Below are positions 18,647-27,336 of a stretch of DNA of 64,000 nt, one piece after another. How positions within the stretch are numbered: the stretch's first letter is position 1; the number at the start of each line of letters is the position of its first letter. This DNA is from Acidobacteriota bacterium. GTDB lineage: Bacteria > Acidobacteriota > Terriglobia > Terriglobales > Acidobacteriaceae. The stretch covers positions 1 to 64,000 of the forward strand of contig JANYDG010000077.1 in NCBI GenBank assembly GCA_025359885.1, in the 5' to 3' direction. The notes beneath the pieces were generated by a model that did no database searches, was not told the DNA's origin, and saw only the letters and a program-made list of their open reading frames with translations. The translations under genes and the position numbers were made by a program.

Positions 18647-20518
18647 ATGAAGATGTTTTTGCGCGCGCTTGCCGTTTTGACGGTGATTCTTTCATTGACC
18701 GGATTTGCTGTGGCACAGACTGCCGTGGCTGCGCCGATTGTGTTGACAGGGGCAGATAAGCGCCCGGGGCTTTCGCTGGACGGGGACTGGCACGTGATTG
18801 CTGACCCGTATGCGACGGGGCTTTATGACTTTCACAAACATGAGATCAAGCGCGGCTGGTTTGCGAATGAGAAGGCGAAGGCGGGAGATACCGGGCCGCT
18901 GGAGTATGACTTCGCCAAGTCGCCGACGATCAAGGTGCCGGGGGACTGGAATACGCAGCGGCCGGAGTTTTTCTATTACGAAGGGCTGATGTGGTACGAG
19001 AAGGATTTCAGTTATCAGGCCAAGCCGAATAGCAAGGTTTTCCTGCATGTGGGCGCGGCTAATTACAAGTCAATCTTCTGGGTGAATGGTACGAAGGTCT
19101 GCGAGCATGAGGGCGGGTTTACGGCGTTCAACTGCGACGTGACCCAGGCGCTGAAGGCGGGGGATAACTTCGTGGTGGCGGCGGTGGATAACACGCGGCA
19201 TGAGGACAGCGTGCCGACGACGCAGACGGATTGGTGGAATTATGGCGGGTTGACGCGGTCGGTGAAGCTGATTGAGGTGCCTGAGGCGTTTATCGATCAG
19301 TATGATTTGCATTTGAGTCGCGGTCCAGAGACCGCATCGCCCATTGGGCTTCCATTGAGAAAAATCGAGGGCTGGGTTCAAGTCAACGGTGGGCACCCAG
19401 GCGACAGGATTGAGGTTTCGATCCCTGAGTTGAATGCCAATGGATCAGGAGTTATCAGGGAGAATGGTCGTGCAGATGTGGTTCTGGTCGCGGCAAAGAT
19501 CAACCTTTGGTCGCCAGATAGTCCCAAACTTTACAAAGTTATGGTATCTGCCGCCGGAGATACAGTCACCGATGAAATAGGCTTCCGCACCGTTGAAGTG
19601 AAAGGCACGGAAATTCTGCTGAATGGCAAGCCGGTGTTTTTGCGCGGGGTGTGCATTCATGCGGAAGCGCCTTACCGGACGGGGCGCGCGAATACCGACA
19701 AGGACGCTGAAACGCTGCTAGGCTGGGCAAAGGAGATGGGGGCGAATTTTGTGCGGCTGGCGCACTATCCGCACGACGAGACGATGCTGCGCGCGGCCGA
19801 CCGCATGGGGCTGCTGGTGTGGAGCGAGAATCCGGTCTACTGGGCGGTGCAGTTTGAGAAGCCCGAGGTTTACGCCAGGGCCGAGCAGCAGCTGCAGGAA
19901 GAGATTGGGACGAGCCGGAACCATGCCGCGATCATTCTGTGGTCGATGGCCAACGAGACGCCGATCAACGATGCACGGAACAAGTTTCTCTCATCGCTGG
20001 CCACTCGGGCGCGGGAGCTGGACCCGACGCGGCTGATCACTGCGGCGCTGCTGGTGCATACGGAGGCCAACGGCGCGCGTTCGACCAAGGTGGTGGACGA
20101 CCCGCTGGGGCAGTTTCTTGACGTGATTGGGACCAATGAATACGTGGGCTGGTACGAGGGGCATCCCGATTCGGCTGACACGACGGACTGGCAAGTGAAG
20201 TATGAGAAGCCGCTGATCATGAGCGAGTTCGGCTCGGAAGCCAAAGCTGGTCTGCATGGCGGCCCGAACGATCGCTGGACCGAGGAATATCAGGCCAACG
20301 TCTTTGACCATCAGCTGGGGATGCTCAACCGCATCCCCCAATTGCGCGGCATCAGCCCATGGATTCTTATGGACTTTCGCTCGCCTCGGCGGGTGCTGCC
20401 GGGGGTGCAGGATAACTTCAACCGCAAGGGGCTGATCAGCGATCAGGGGGAGAAGAAGAAGGCGTTCTTCGTACTGCAAAAGGCTTATACGGAGAAGACG
20501 GTGGGGAAGGCGGAGTGA
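18647..20518 (+). CDS. Secreted glycoside hydrolase family 2 (beta-glucuronidase/galactosidase type)
   Basis: Exo-acting glycosidase of the GH2 clan, exported by a signal peptide (residues 1-24, FAVAQT). Domain order in 623 residues: sugar-binding jelly roll with WYEKDFSYQAKPNSKVFLHV (about 125-145), an immunoglobulin-like domain (about 220-325), then the TIM barrel beginning LLNGKPVFLRGVCIHAEAPY. The acid/base is Glu437 in WSMANET and the nucleophile Glu527 in MSEFGSE. The sequence is closer to beta-glucuronidases than to LacZ in length and motifs, but the substrate cannot be fixed. GAGG precedes the ATG by eight bases. Bases about 19305-19615, encoding the middle domain, differ sharply in base and codon use from the flanks. 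Confidence 0.9.
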   Translation: MKMFLRALAVLTVILSLTGFAVAQTAVAAPIVLTGADKRPGLSLDGDWHVIADPYATGLYDFHKHEIKRGWFANEKAKAGDTGPLEYDFAKSPTIKVPGDWNTQRPEFFYYEGLMWYEKDFSYQAKPNSKVFLHVGAANYKSIFWVNGTKVCEHEGGFTAFNCDVTQALKAGDNFVVAAVDNTRHEDSVPTTQTDWWNYGGLTRSVKLIEVPEAFIDQYDLHLSRGPETASPIGLPLRKIEGWVQVNGGHPGDRIEVSIPELNANGSGVIRENGRADVVLVAAKINLWSPDSPKLYKVMVSAAGDTVTDEIGFRTVEVKGTEILLNGKPVFLRGVCIHAEAPYRTGRANTDKDAETLLGWAKEMGANFVRLAHYPHDETMLRAADRMGLLVWSENPVYWAVQFEKPEVYARAEQQLQEEIGTSRNHAAIILWSMANETPINDARNKFLSSLATRARELDPTRLITAALLVHTEANGARSTKVVDDPLGQFLDVIGTNEYVGWYEGHPDSADTTDWQVKYEKPLIMSEFGSEAKAGLHGGPNDRWTEEYQANVFDHQLGMLNRIPQLRGISPWILMDFRSPRRVLPGVQDNFNRKGLISDQGEKKKAFFVLQKAYTEKTVGKAE

Positions 20519-20527
20519 GTTTGGAGT

Positions 20528-20533
20528 TAGGAT
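20528..20533 (+). promoter_or_regulatory. -10 hexamer TAGGAT of the mntA-hepT pair (leaderless)
   Basis: TAGGAT ends six bases before the ATG at 20540, with no ribosome-binding site in between. Confidence 0.45.
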
Positions 20534-20539
20534 AGGTGC

Positions 20540-20830
20540 ATGAGGCCGTCGGAAGCATTGCCGATTCATCGGGAGAGGATTCGCCAGCTGGTCATGGAAG
20601 CCGGCATGACCAATCCGCGCGTGTTCGGGTCTGCTCTGCACGGAGACGACATAGACGGTAGTGATCTTGATATTCTTGTCGATCCCGCATCTAAGACCAG
20701 TTTGCTTGATGTGGCGGGTCTACAGCTTCAAATGGAGCAGCTCCTGGGGATGCGGGTTGACCTCCTGACGCCGCGAGGTTTGCCGCCAAAGTTCAGGGAC
20801 AAGGTTTTAAGCGAGGCTCAGCCGGTATGA
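20540..20830 (+). CDS. mntA: MntA-like minimal nucleotidyltransferase antitoxin
   Basis: Antitoxin of a HEPN/MNT toxin-antitoxin module. Characterised MntA proteins inactivate the HepT toxin by adding AMP to it. The 96-residue protein has the complete minimal nucleotidyltransferase signature GSX10DXD in VFGSALHGDDIDGSDLDILV, plus a helical region MEQLLGMRVDLLTPRGLPPK that carries the third-acidic-residue position. It overlaps the HEPN gene by four bases (ATGA), so translation is coupled. Base use is less G-rich than the neighbouring genes. The pair sits between a GH2 gene and rnpB and may have been acquired. Confidence 0.92.
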   Translation: MRPSEALPIHRERIRQLVMEAGMTNPRVFGSALHGDDIDGSDLDILVDPASKTSLLDVAGLQLQMEQLLGMRVDLLTPRGLPPKFRDKVLSEAQPV

Positions 20831-21195
20831 GCAGGCGCAGCTTTCGTATCCGCGATTACTTGGAGCACATGGAAGAAGCTGTTGAGCGAGTGGCGAAATA
20901 CACTCAGGGGAAATCTCAAGAGGAATTCTTGGCTGACCCGCTTCTACAGGACGCGGTCATGAGAAATTTCAACGTTCTGGGGGAAGCTGCCAACAACTGC
21001 GTCAAAGTCTCTCCCAGCATTGCCGTTCAATTCCCAAATCTTCCATTCGCCAGGATCTACGGTCTTCGGAACCAATTGACGCACGGCTACACCACGGTAG
21101 ATTTAGAAATTCTCTGGAACGTAGTCGAAAAGGATGTTCCGGAACTGCGCAAACAGATCGCTAGCGTTCTGGAAACCATGAGCGAATCCGCTTAA
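20827..21195 (+). CDS. hepT: HepT-like HEPN ribonuclease toxin (DUF86)
   Basis: Toxin partner of the MNT antitoxin. HepT proteins are all-helical HEPN RNases. The 122-residue protein contains the catalytic RX4HXY motif in LRNQLTHGYTTV (about residues 83-90) and the usual preceding helix RNFNVLGEAANNCVKVSPSI. The final Y of the motif is the known AMPylation site of characterised HepT proteins. Both catalytic Arg and His are intact, so the gene is probably functional. The start overlaps the end of mntA. It ends 36 bases before the 5' end of rnpB. Confidence 0.92.
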   Translation: MSRRSFRIRDYLEHMEEAVERVAKYTQGKSQEEFLADPLLQDAVMRNFNVLGEAANNCVKVSPSIAVQFPNLPFARIYGLRNQLTHGYTTVDLEILWNVVEKDVPELRKQIASVLETMSESA

Positions 21196-21217
21196 ACGTC
21201 TGCAATGACAAACGCGG

Positions 21218-21223
21218 TAGAAT
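21218..21223 (+). promoter_or_regulatory. -10 hexamer TAGAAT of rnpB
   Basis: TAGAAT lies about eight bases before the expected 5' end of the RNase P RNA. TTAAAC further upstream is only a weak -35 candidate. Confidence 0.45.
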
Positions 21224-21230
21224 GAGTGCA

Positions 21231-21722
21231 GCAAGGGAGCTGGGCGGTCGCTGCCGGCGACTCCGCGAGGAGTTCACCGGGGGAGGAAAGTCCGAACTCC
21301 GCAGGGCAGTGTGCCGGATAACGTCCGGGACGTGAGCTTTAAGGCTCATGGACGGCCAGTGCCACAGAGAAGATACCGCCTCGGCTACCCCTGTCGCTTC
21401 GCAAGAGGCGGTCAGGGCCACCGGAAGGGTCCCCAGGTTCGCCTGGACGGCCAGTCCCGCCGGGGTAAGGGTGAAAAGGTGCGGTAAGAGCGCACCGCTC
21501 TCGCTGTAAAGCGCGAGGCAGGGTAAACCCCACACGGAGCAAGACCAAATAGGGAGGGATCTGCCAAACCCAAGAACCGGGTGGCGGGGCGCATCGGCTC
21601 GATGCGCGACAGGCGGTTCGAGCAATTGCCGAAACCTCCGGGTAGGTTGCTGATGAGCGTTCGCGGTAACGCGGCGCCTAGAGGAATGACCGCACACGAC
21701 AGAATTCGGCTTACAGGCTCTT
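21231..21722 (+). ncRNA. rnpB: RNase P RNA, bacterial class A
   Basis: Catalytic RNA that removes 5' leaders from pre-tRNA. Conserved blocks in order are GGAGGAAAGTCCGAACTCC (from about 21283), CAGGGCAGTGTGCCGGATAA, CCACAGAGAAGATACCGCC, GGGTGAAAAGGTGCGGTAAG then AGCGCACCGC, GCAGGGTAAACCCCAC then CGGAGCAAGACCAAATAG, and near the 3' end CACACGACAGAATTCGGCTT. This is the class A order. At about 490 bases it is longer than the E. coli RNA because of extended stems around 21400-21460 and 21560-21670. The ends are estimated from the closing helix and may be off by several bases. An antisense open frame here is not a gene. Confidence 0.96.
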
Positions 21723-21801
21723 TTGCTCAAGTCACGGCCCCGCTCAGGTACACTCCTGGCGGGGCCGGCCTGATTTTGGGGCATGCAGCTTACCGCCATC
21801 G

Positions 21802-21807
21802 TAGGAT
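21802..21807 (+). promoter_or_regulatory. -10 hexamer TAGGAT of dut (leaderless)
   Basis: TAGGAT ends six bases before the dut ATG and there is no ribosome-binding site. Confidence 0.45.
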
Positions 21808-21813
21808 GGATTC

Positions 21814-22248
21814 ATGTTGCGAGTGAAGCTGTTGGCGGAGGGAGCCCGGTTGCCGGTAGTGGCGCATCCGGGTGAGGATCTGGGGTATGACGTTTTTGCG
21901 CTGGAGGCTGTGGAGCTTTGGGCGCGCCAGTCTGTGCGGGTGCGGACCGGGATTGCGGTCGAGGCGCGGCATCCGGAGACGGGCGCTGGGCTGGGACTGC
22001 TGGTACGCGACCGGTCTTCGATGGCGTCAAAGGGCATCGCGGTTACGGGTGGCGTGATTGACGCCGGGTATCGTGGGGAGATACAGATTCTGCTGACGAA
22101 CCTGACCGATACGGCGATTCGGCTGGAGGCGGGGGACAGGATTGCGCAGATGATTCCCGTGCCAGTCCTGACCGGGGTGGTCGAGCAGGTAGAGGATCTG
22201 GGGGATTCTTCACGGGCGGAGAAGGGGTTTGGGAGTTCGGGACGATAA
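21814..22248 (+). CDS. dut: dUTP diphosphatase
   Basis: Trimeric cytosolic enzyme that hydrolyses dUTP to dUMP, keeping uracil out of DNA and feeding dTMP synthesis. The 144-residue protein carries the five dUTPase motifs: motif 1 in EDLGYDVFALE, motif 2 RDRSSMASKGI, motif 3 GGVIDAGYRGEI with the catalytic Asp, motif 4 LEAGDRIAQMI, and the C-terminal glycine-rich motif 5 EKGFGSSG. Length and motifs are normal. It is a single-gene unit between rnpB and a strong terminator. The start is fixed by the family N-terminus. Confidence 0.97.
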   Translation: MLRVKLLAEGARLPVVAHPGEDLGYDVFALEAVELWARQSVRVRTGIAVEARHPETGAGLGLLVRDRSSMASKGIAVTGGVIDAGYRGEIQILLTNLTDTAIRLEAGDRIAQMIPVPVLTGVVEQVEDLGDSSRAEKGFGSSGR

Positions 22249-22267
22249 AGCAGGGACGGGGGAATAG

Positions 22268-22300
22268 AAAGGCCAGGAGGGTGATGCCTCCTGGCCTTTG
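22268..22300 (+). terminator. Intrinsic terminator after dut
   Basis: AAAGGCCAGGAGG pairs perfectly with CCTCCTGGCCTTT around a six-base loop, followed by GTTGT. It lies between dut and the convergent protease gene and could serve both strands. Confidence 0.85.
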
Positions 22301-22318
22301 TTGTGTGTGTTCAACGGC

Positions 22319-25300
22319 CTAGTTTTTGCCGAGGCCGTCGTTCTGGTGGTAGTTGGGGTAGGTGGGGACGGCCAGGGTTGGAACGGGGTGAGTCTTCAGC
22401 TCTTCGAGGACGAGGTTGACGCCGGTTTCGAGTTGGAGATCATGGCCTGCTGCGATGTCTTTGGGGGTTTCCTCGACAGCGATGTCGGGGGTGATGCCGT
22501 GGTTTTCGACCTCCCAATCGCCGTTGACGCCGTAAATGGCGTAGCGAGGAGCAGTGACACTGCCCCCGTCGAGCAGTCTGGGATAGCCGCCGATGCCGAC
22601 CAATCCGCCCCAGGTGCGGGTGCCGATGAGCTTGCCGATGCCGGCTTTGCGGAAGTACCAGGGCATGGCGTCGCCGCCGGAGCCGGAGTTCTGGTTGATG
22701 ATCATCGCCTTGGGGCCGAGGATGGCTCCGACGGAGTCGTGGATGGGTTTGCCGTCGCGCTCGATCGCTCCTGAAAGAAGCTGGCGGCGGAGGACATCGA
22801 CGATGTAGTCGGCGATGAAGCCGCCCTCGTTCCAGCGTTCGTCGAGTACCAGGGCCTGCTTGTCGAGCTGGGCGTAGAAGTAGCGATTGAAGTTGGTGTA
22901 TCCGGCACCAGCCGTGTTGGGCATATAGACGTAGGCGACCTTGCCGCCGGAGAGCTTGTCGACCTTGTGGCGGTTGCTCTCAATCCAGTCGAGGTTGCGC
23001 AGGCCGTCTTCATCGTCGGTGGGGATGACGTTGACTTCGCGGGAGGTGGACTTTCCGTCGGCAGCCTTGCCGGACGGGTCCGGTCCGACGCTGAGGATGG
23101 TCTGCTTGCCGGCGGTTCCGTCGAAGAAGGAGTAGAGGTTGTCGGCGGCGTGGAGTTCGCGGCCATTGACGGCGAGCAGGTATTCACCCTCTTTGACGGC
23201 AATGCCGGGCAGGGTGAGCGGGGAGCTGAGGCCGGGGGTCCAGTTTTGGCCGCCGAGGATTTTTGCGAAGCGGTAGCGGTCATTGTCGACGGTGTAGTCA
23301 GCGCCGAGCAGGCCGACGCCGGGGTTGTCCTCGTGTTTTTGCGGTCCACCGATGAACATGTGGCCGATGGTGACCTCACCGAGCATCTCAATCGAGAGAT
23401 AGCTGAACTCGCTCCGCGAGGCCAAGCCGTCGAGATAGGGGCTGTAGCGGGCCTTGACCTTGGGAATGGAGAGGCCGTGGGTGTTGGGATCGTAGAGGAA
23501 GTCGCGCTGGAGGCGCCAGGTCTCGTTGAAGATCTGCTTCCACTCGGCGCGAGGGTCGATGGTGGCGGTCATGCCGCCGAGGTTGAGAGGTTTCCCGCCG
23601 TCGCCGCCGGGCTTGAGGTCATCGGTTGCGACCAGGGAAAAGTCGGCGTGTTTGGCGACCAGGGCCTTGGAGGCATCTGCTGAGACGAGGAAGTTATCAA
23701 TGTCTGAGAGGACCTGCTCGGTCTTGCGCTTTTCGAGCGTGAAGCGCCAGACGGCGCGGATGCCGGGGCCTCCGCCCTCGTTGGAGCTGCGGCCAAAGGG
23801 CTGGCTTTCGAGCAGGTAGACGACGCCGGTTTTGCCGACGACCAGGGCGCCGTAGTTACGCGCTGGAACGGGCAGGGCGAGGATACGGTTGCCGATGTTT
23901 TCAAGATCAACCTTGACCTCGACCGGCTTTGCGTCTTTGCTGTCCTTTTCCTTTTCGTCGCCGCTGGCTGTGGCCTTGGCGTCTTTGGCGGACTTGGTGT
24001 CGTCTTTCTTATCGGACTTCTTGTCGTCCGCGGGCTTCTTATCTTCCTTTTTTTCGTCTTTAATCTTTTCGTCGTCGCTTTCGGGGGGCAGCGGAGAGGC
24101 TTCGTCCCTGGAGAGGACCACGACGTAGGCGGCGCTGGTCTGGGCACGATCAAGCGAAGAGAGATCGATGCCGGCGCGGGAGGGTCCGTCGTCGGTGGAG
24201 GCGAGGAAGTAGAGGAATTTGCCGTTGGGATCGAAGACGGGGTTTTGGGCATCGATCATGCCGTCGGTGACCTGGGTGGCGGTGTGGGTGGTGAGGGAGA
24301 AGAGGAAGACGCCGCGCAGCGCGTTATCCAGGTCTCGGGTGTAGGTGATCCATTTGGAGTCGGGCGACCAGGTGGCACGGAAGCCGTCTTCGCCAAAGCC
24401 GCCGTCGTGGGCGGTATCGACGAGGATCGGTTTGCCTGCGGGTACTTCCTTGCCTTTGTCGTCTTTGGAGGGTGCGTCGAGATACCAGAGGTGGAGATGC
24501 TTATCGGTATAGAGCAGGTGTTTGGAGTCAGGCGACCACTGCAGGTTATAGAAGTAGGAAGGGTCGGGGCCAAGGTCGATGACCGTGGGGGCTTTGAATC
24601 CAGTTTGCTCCTTGAGATAGAGCTGATATTCGCCGGAAGCGTCGGAGAAGTAGGCGATGGTCTTGCCGTCGGGGGACCAGGCTGGGGAGCGTTCAGCGGC
24701 GTTGGAGGTGTTGGTGAGGTTGCGTGTGTCGCCTTTTTCGGCAGGCACGGTGAAGATGTCGCCATGGGCCTCGACGGCGACGCGGGCACCGGTGGGGGAT
24801 AGGGCTGCGTTCTGGATTTCGTCGGGCGCGATGGAGGCGAGGTGGGGAGCCAGGGTGGGCAGGTCGCCGTGAACGTGGATGGAGAGGGTTTCGTCTTTGC
24901 CTGGTTCGTTGGATGCGTTGAGGGCGAGCAGGTGGAGCGAGCCGAACTGCTCGTAGACGAGGGCTCCGGGGCCGGCCTGGACCGTCTTCAAATCGAGACC
25001 GGCGTTGGGAGTGGCGAGCGAGACGGCTTTGCTCCTGGTGTCGTAGCGGAAGAGAGAGACGGGACCATTGCGGTCAGAGAGGAAGTAGACCTGGTCGCCG
25101 ACCCAGACGGGGTGGGAATCCATGTTGTTGTCGCTGGGGATTTTGACCAGATCGAGGGTTTTGAGGTTGACGATCCAGATGGGGAAGTTCTGACCGCCGT
25201 GGTAGCGCTTCCAGGCTGGCTGCCAGCGGGTGATGGATTGGTAGGCGATGAATTGGCCGTCGGGAGAAAAGGAACCTTCAGAGCCTGCGGGCAGCGGCAG

Positions 25301-25795
25301 GGCCTCTGGAATGCCGGAGCCATCGGCGTGGACGCGGAAGAGTCGGTTGAAATGGCGATAGCTGGTCATGCTGCTTGCGATGAGCAGGTCTTTGCCGTCC
25401 GGGGTCCAGCCGAGGATGAGGCTGCCGGCGGGGTGCCAGGTGATGCGTTTGGGAATGCCCCCGGTGGCAGGAATGACGTAGACGTCAGAGCTGCCGCTGA
25501 GGTGGGCGGAGTAGGCGATGCGGGAGCCGTCCGGGGAGAAATAGGGTCCACCGTTGACCTGGGCGACGGAAGTAAGGCGCTGGGCTTCGCCGCCGGTGCG
25601 GGCAACTGTCCAGATATCGTCGGCGTAACGAAAAGCAACCGTGGTCTGGCTGAGCGAGGGGTAACGGAGCAGTAGCGGCGGGTTCCCAATGCCGGCGGTG
25701 TCGGCGCTTGCGGCAAGAGGCAGCGTGGCGAGGCAGATGAGCGCGAAGGTGGCGAGACAAAAAACGAGACGGCGGGCATGGTTCTGGTAGGGCAT
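22319..25795 (-). CDS. Tricorn-like S41 peptidase with N-terminal propellers
   Basis: Very large exported serine protease of 1158 residues, related to Tricorn peptide-trimming enzymes. Order: signal peptide (about 1-33); PD40/WD40-like propeller repeats (for example SPDGSRIAYSAH, SPDGKTIAYFSDASGEYQLY) to about residue 560; a long Lys/Asp/Glu/Ser linker (about 570-635); a second propeller segment; the Tricorn C1-type region WRLQRDFLYDPNTHG; a PDZ-like domain near GEYLLAVNGREL; and the S41 catalytic domain with nucleophile Ser1039 in NSGSGGDAM. GGAG lies five bases before the ATG at 25795. It is a single gene and probably degrades peptides in the periplasm (inference). Confidence 0.92.
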   Translation of the reverse strand: MPYQNHARRLVFCLATFALICLATLPLAASADTAGIGNPPLLLRYPSLSQTTVAFRYADDIWTVARTGGEAQRLTSVAQVNGGPYFSPDGSRIAYSAHLSGSSDVYVIPATGGIPKRITWHPAGSLILGWTPDGKDLLIASSMTSYRHFNRLFRVHADGSGIPEALPLPAGSEGSFSPDGQFIAYQSITRWQPAWKRYHGGQNFPIWIVNLKTLDLVKIPSDNNMDSHPVWVGDQVYFLSDRNGPVSLFRYDTRSKAVSLATPNAGLDLKTVQAGPGALVYEQFGSLHLLALNASNEPGKDETLSIHVHGDLPTLAPHLASIAPDEIQNAALSPTGARVAVEAHGDIFTVPAEKGDTRNLTNTSNAAERSPAWSPDGKTIAYFSDASGEYQLYLKEQTGFKAPTVIDLGPDPSYFYNLQWSPDSKHLLYTDKHLHLWYLDAPSKDDKGKEVPAGKPILVDTAHDGGFGEDGFRATWSPDSKWITYTRDLDNALRGVFLFSLTTHTATQVTDGMIDAQNPVFDPNGKFLYFLASTDDGPSRAGIDLSSLDRAQTSAAYVVVLSRDEASPLPPESDDEKIKDEKKEDKKPADDKKSDKKDDTKSAKDAKATASGDEKEKDSKDAKPVEVKVDLENIGNRILALPVPARNYGALVVGKTGVVYLLESQPFGRSSNEGGGPGIRAVWRFTLEKRKTEQVLSDIDNFLVSADASKALVAKHADFSLVATDDLKPGGDGGKPLNLGGMTATIDPRAEWKQIFNETWRLQRDFLYDPNTHGLSIPKVKARYSPYLDGLASRSEFSYLSIEMLGEVTIGHMFIGGPQKHEDNPGVGLLGADYTVDNDRYRFAKILGGQNWTPGLSSPLTLPGIAVKEGEYLLAVNGRELHAADNLYSFFDGTAGKQTILSVGPDPSGKAADGKSTSREVNVIPTDDEDGLRNLDWIESNRHKVDKLSGGKVAYVYMPNTAGAGYTNFNRYFYAQLDKQALVLDERWNEGGFIADYIVDVLRRQLLSGAIERDGKPIHDSVGAILGPKAMIINQNSGSGGDAMPWYFRKAGIGKLIGTRTWGGLVGIGGYPRLLDGGSVTAPRYAIYGVNGDWEVENHGITPDIAVEETPKDIAAGHDLQLETGVNLVLEELKTHPVPTLAVPTYPNYHQNDGLGKN

Positions 25796-26019
25796 TGGTT
25801 CTCCGGTGCGGCGTTCTGGAGTCAAATTTACTGTCTGTGGACGATACGAAGGAAGAATACGCTGGGTTCCATGCAATTGGGAACGTATCGGGAACTGGAA
25901 TTGGAGCGACTGCGTAGACTCTTCTGAGTATACGTGTGGTTTGACTGCTAGACTTTTGGGCAGTGGGGGATTTTTGCCCCGGAAACACGCCGCTGGCCGG
26001 CTGCAAGGAACGGATCAAG

Positions 26020-27246
26020 ATGCATTTCACTGAAGCCATCAAACTCGCTTTGCAGTCGTTGTGGGCAAACAAGCTGCGATCCATTCTGACGCTGATCGGC
26101 GTGGTGATGGGCGTGGCATCAGTGATTATGGTCATTACGCTGACCAATACGGCCAATGACTTTGTCGGGACAAAGCTTTCCGGTTATGGTGCCGATGTTT
26201 TCACGGTCACGAAATCGGCTTCGGTCAGCTTTGGTCCGGAGGATTTTTTCAAGTATCAGAAGCGAAAGATCCTGCGCTATGAGGATTACGAAGCCATTCG
26301 GAATGGCTGCACAGAGTGCAAGGAAGTTGGAGCGCTGCTGGGGCGTTCTGCCAACGTGGTGCACAACGGCCAATCGAGCAAGGACACAGGCGTGCGTGGC
26401 TACACGGCGACGATGTTTTCGCTGAACAACCTCAACATTGCCCTGGGCCGGGCGCTGACCGAGGCCGATATCGAGCATGCGACCCACGCGGTCGTCGTAG
26501 GGTACGACATTGTCGACAATATTCTGGGCGATGGCGACCCGATCGGCAAGGAGTTGCGGGTCGGAGGGGTACCGTACACAATTGTCGGCGTGGGTGAGCG
26601 TCAGGGCAAGACCTTTGGCCAGTCCCAGGATAACTGGGTGGCGGTGCCGATTACGACTTATCAGCACACCTATGGTTCCAATGACTCGCTGGATATCTAT
26701 TCCCGTGCCAACGGGGACTCTGCAGTGATGACGCGGGCCGAGGATGAAGTGCGGGTGATCATGCGGACGCGGCGGCATGACGCTCCCGGAGCGGACGACA
26801 GCTTTCAGTTGGAGACCAACGACACGTTTCTCGATATCTGGAAGCAGATCAGTTCCCTGTTCACGTTTATCGTGCTCGGGCTGGCATCTATTTCACTCGT
26901 GGTCGGCGGCGTGGTGATCATGAATATCATGCTGGTCTCAGTGACAGAGCGGACGCGTGAAATAGGCATCCGCAAGGCACTCGGGGCGCGTCAGAGGGAT
27001 GTGCTGCTGCAGTTTTTGATTGAGTCGGGCCTGATGGCCACGTTGGGCGGCTTCATCGGCATTCTGATCGGCATAGGCGCGGCGCAGTTGATCACACTCA
27101 TTTTCGATGTTTCGGTGAATGTTTCGATTGGCTCGGTGCTGTTGGGTATGTTTATGGCCACGGGAACGGGAGTATTTTTCGGGGTGTATCCGGCGAGCAA
27201 GGCAGCAAAGCTTGACCCGATCGTGGCGCTCAGGTCTGAGATGTAG
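26020..27246 (+). CDS. MacB/FtsX-type ABC transporter permease
   Basis: Membrane protein of the MacB-like permease family, 408 residues: an N-terminal transmembrane helix (LRSILTLIGVVMGVASVIMV), a large periplasmic MacB-PCD domain (about 45-275) and three C-terminal helices. The segment VGGVVIMNIMLVSVTERTRE followed by IGIRKALGARQRDV is the classic FtsX-family hallmark. No ATPase or membrane-fusion gene is adjacent, so its partner must be encoded elsewhere. A homologous permease follows 90 bases downstream. AAGGA about ten bases before ATG 26020 supports this start. Base composition is balanced rather than G-rich. Confidence 0.92.
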   Translation: MHFTEAIKLALQSLWANKLRSILTLIGVVMGVASVIMVITLTNTANDFVGTKLSGYGADVFTVTKSASVSFGPEDFFKYQKRKILRYEDYEAIRNGCTECKEVGALLGRSANVVHNGQSSKDTGVRGYTATMFSLNNLNIALGRALTEADIEHATHAVVVGYDIVDNILGDGDPIGKELRVGGVPYTIVGVGERQGKTFGQSQDNWVAVPITTYQHTYGSNDSLDIYSRANGDSAVMTRAEDEVRVIMRTRRHDAPGADDSFQLETNDTFLDIWKQISSLFTFIVLGLASISLVVGGVVIMNIMLVSVTERTREIGIRKALGARQRDVLLQFLIESGLMATLGGFIGILIGIGAAQLITLIFDVSVNVSIGSVLLGMFMATGTGVFFGVYPASKAAKLDPIVALRSEM

Positions 27247-27336
27247 TGAGGCAGCTTCCAGCCAAAAGCTTCGCCAGTGCAGCAGGATTTATGAGAGTGT
27301 CTCGATAGAGTCGAGGCTGAAAGCCAGGAGTTTTTT

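Noticed and set aside
21161..21799. 212-codon open frame on the minus strand
   Set aside because: It is antisense to rnpB across its whole length and has no ribosome site; such frames opposite RNase P RNA are a common false annotation.
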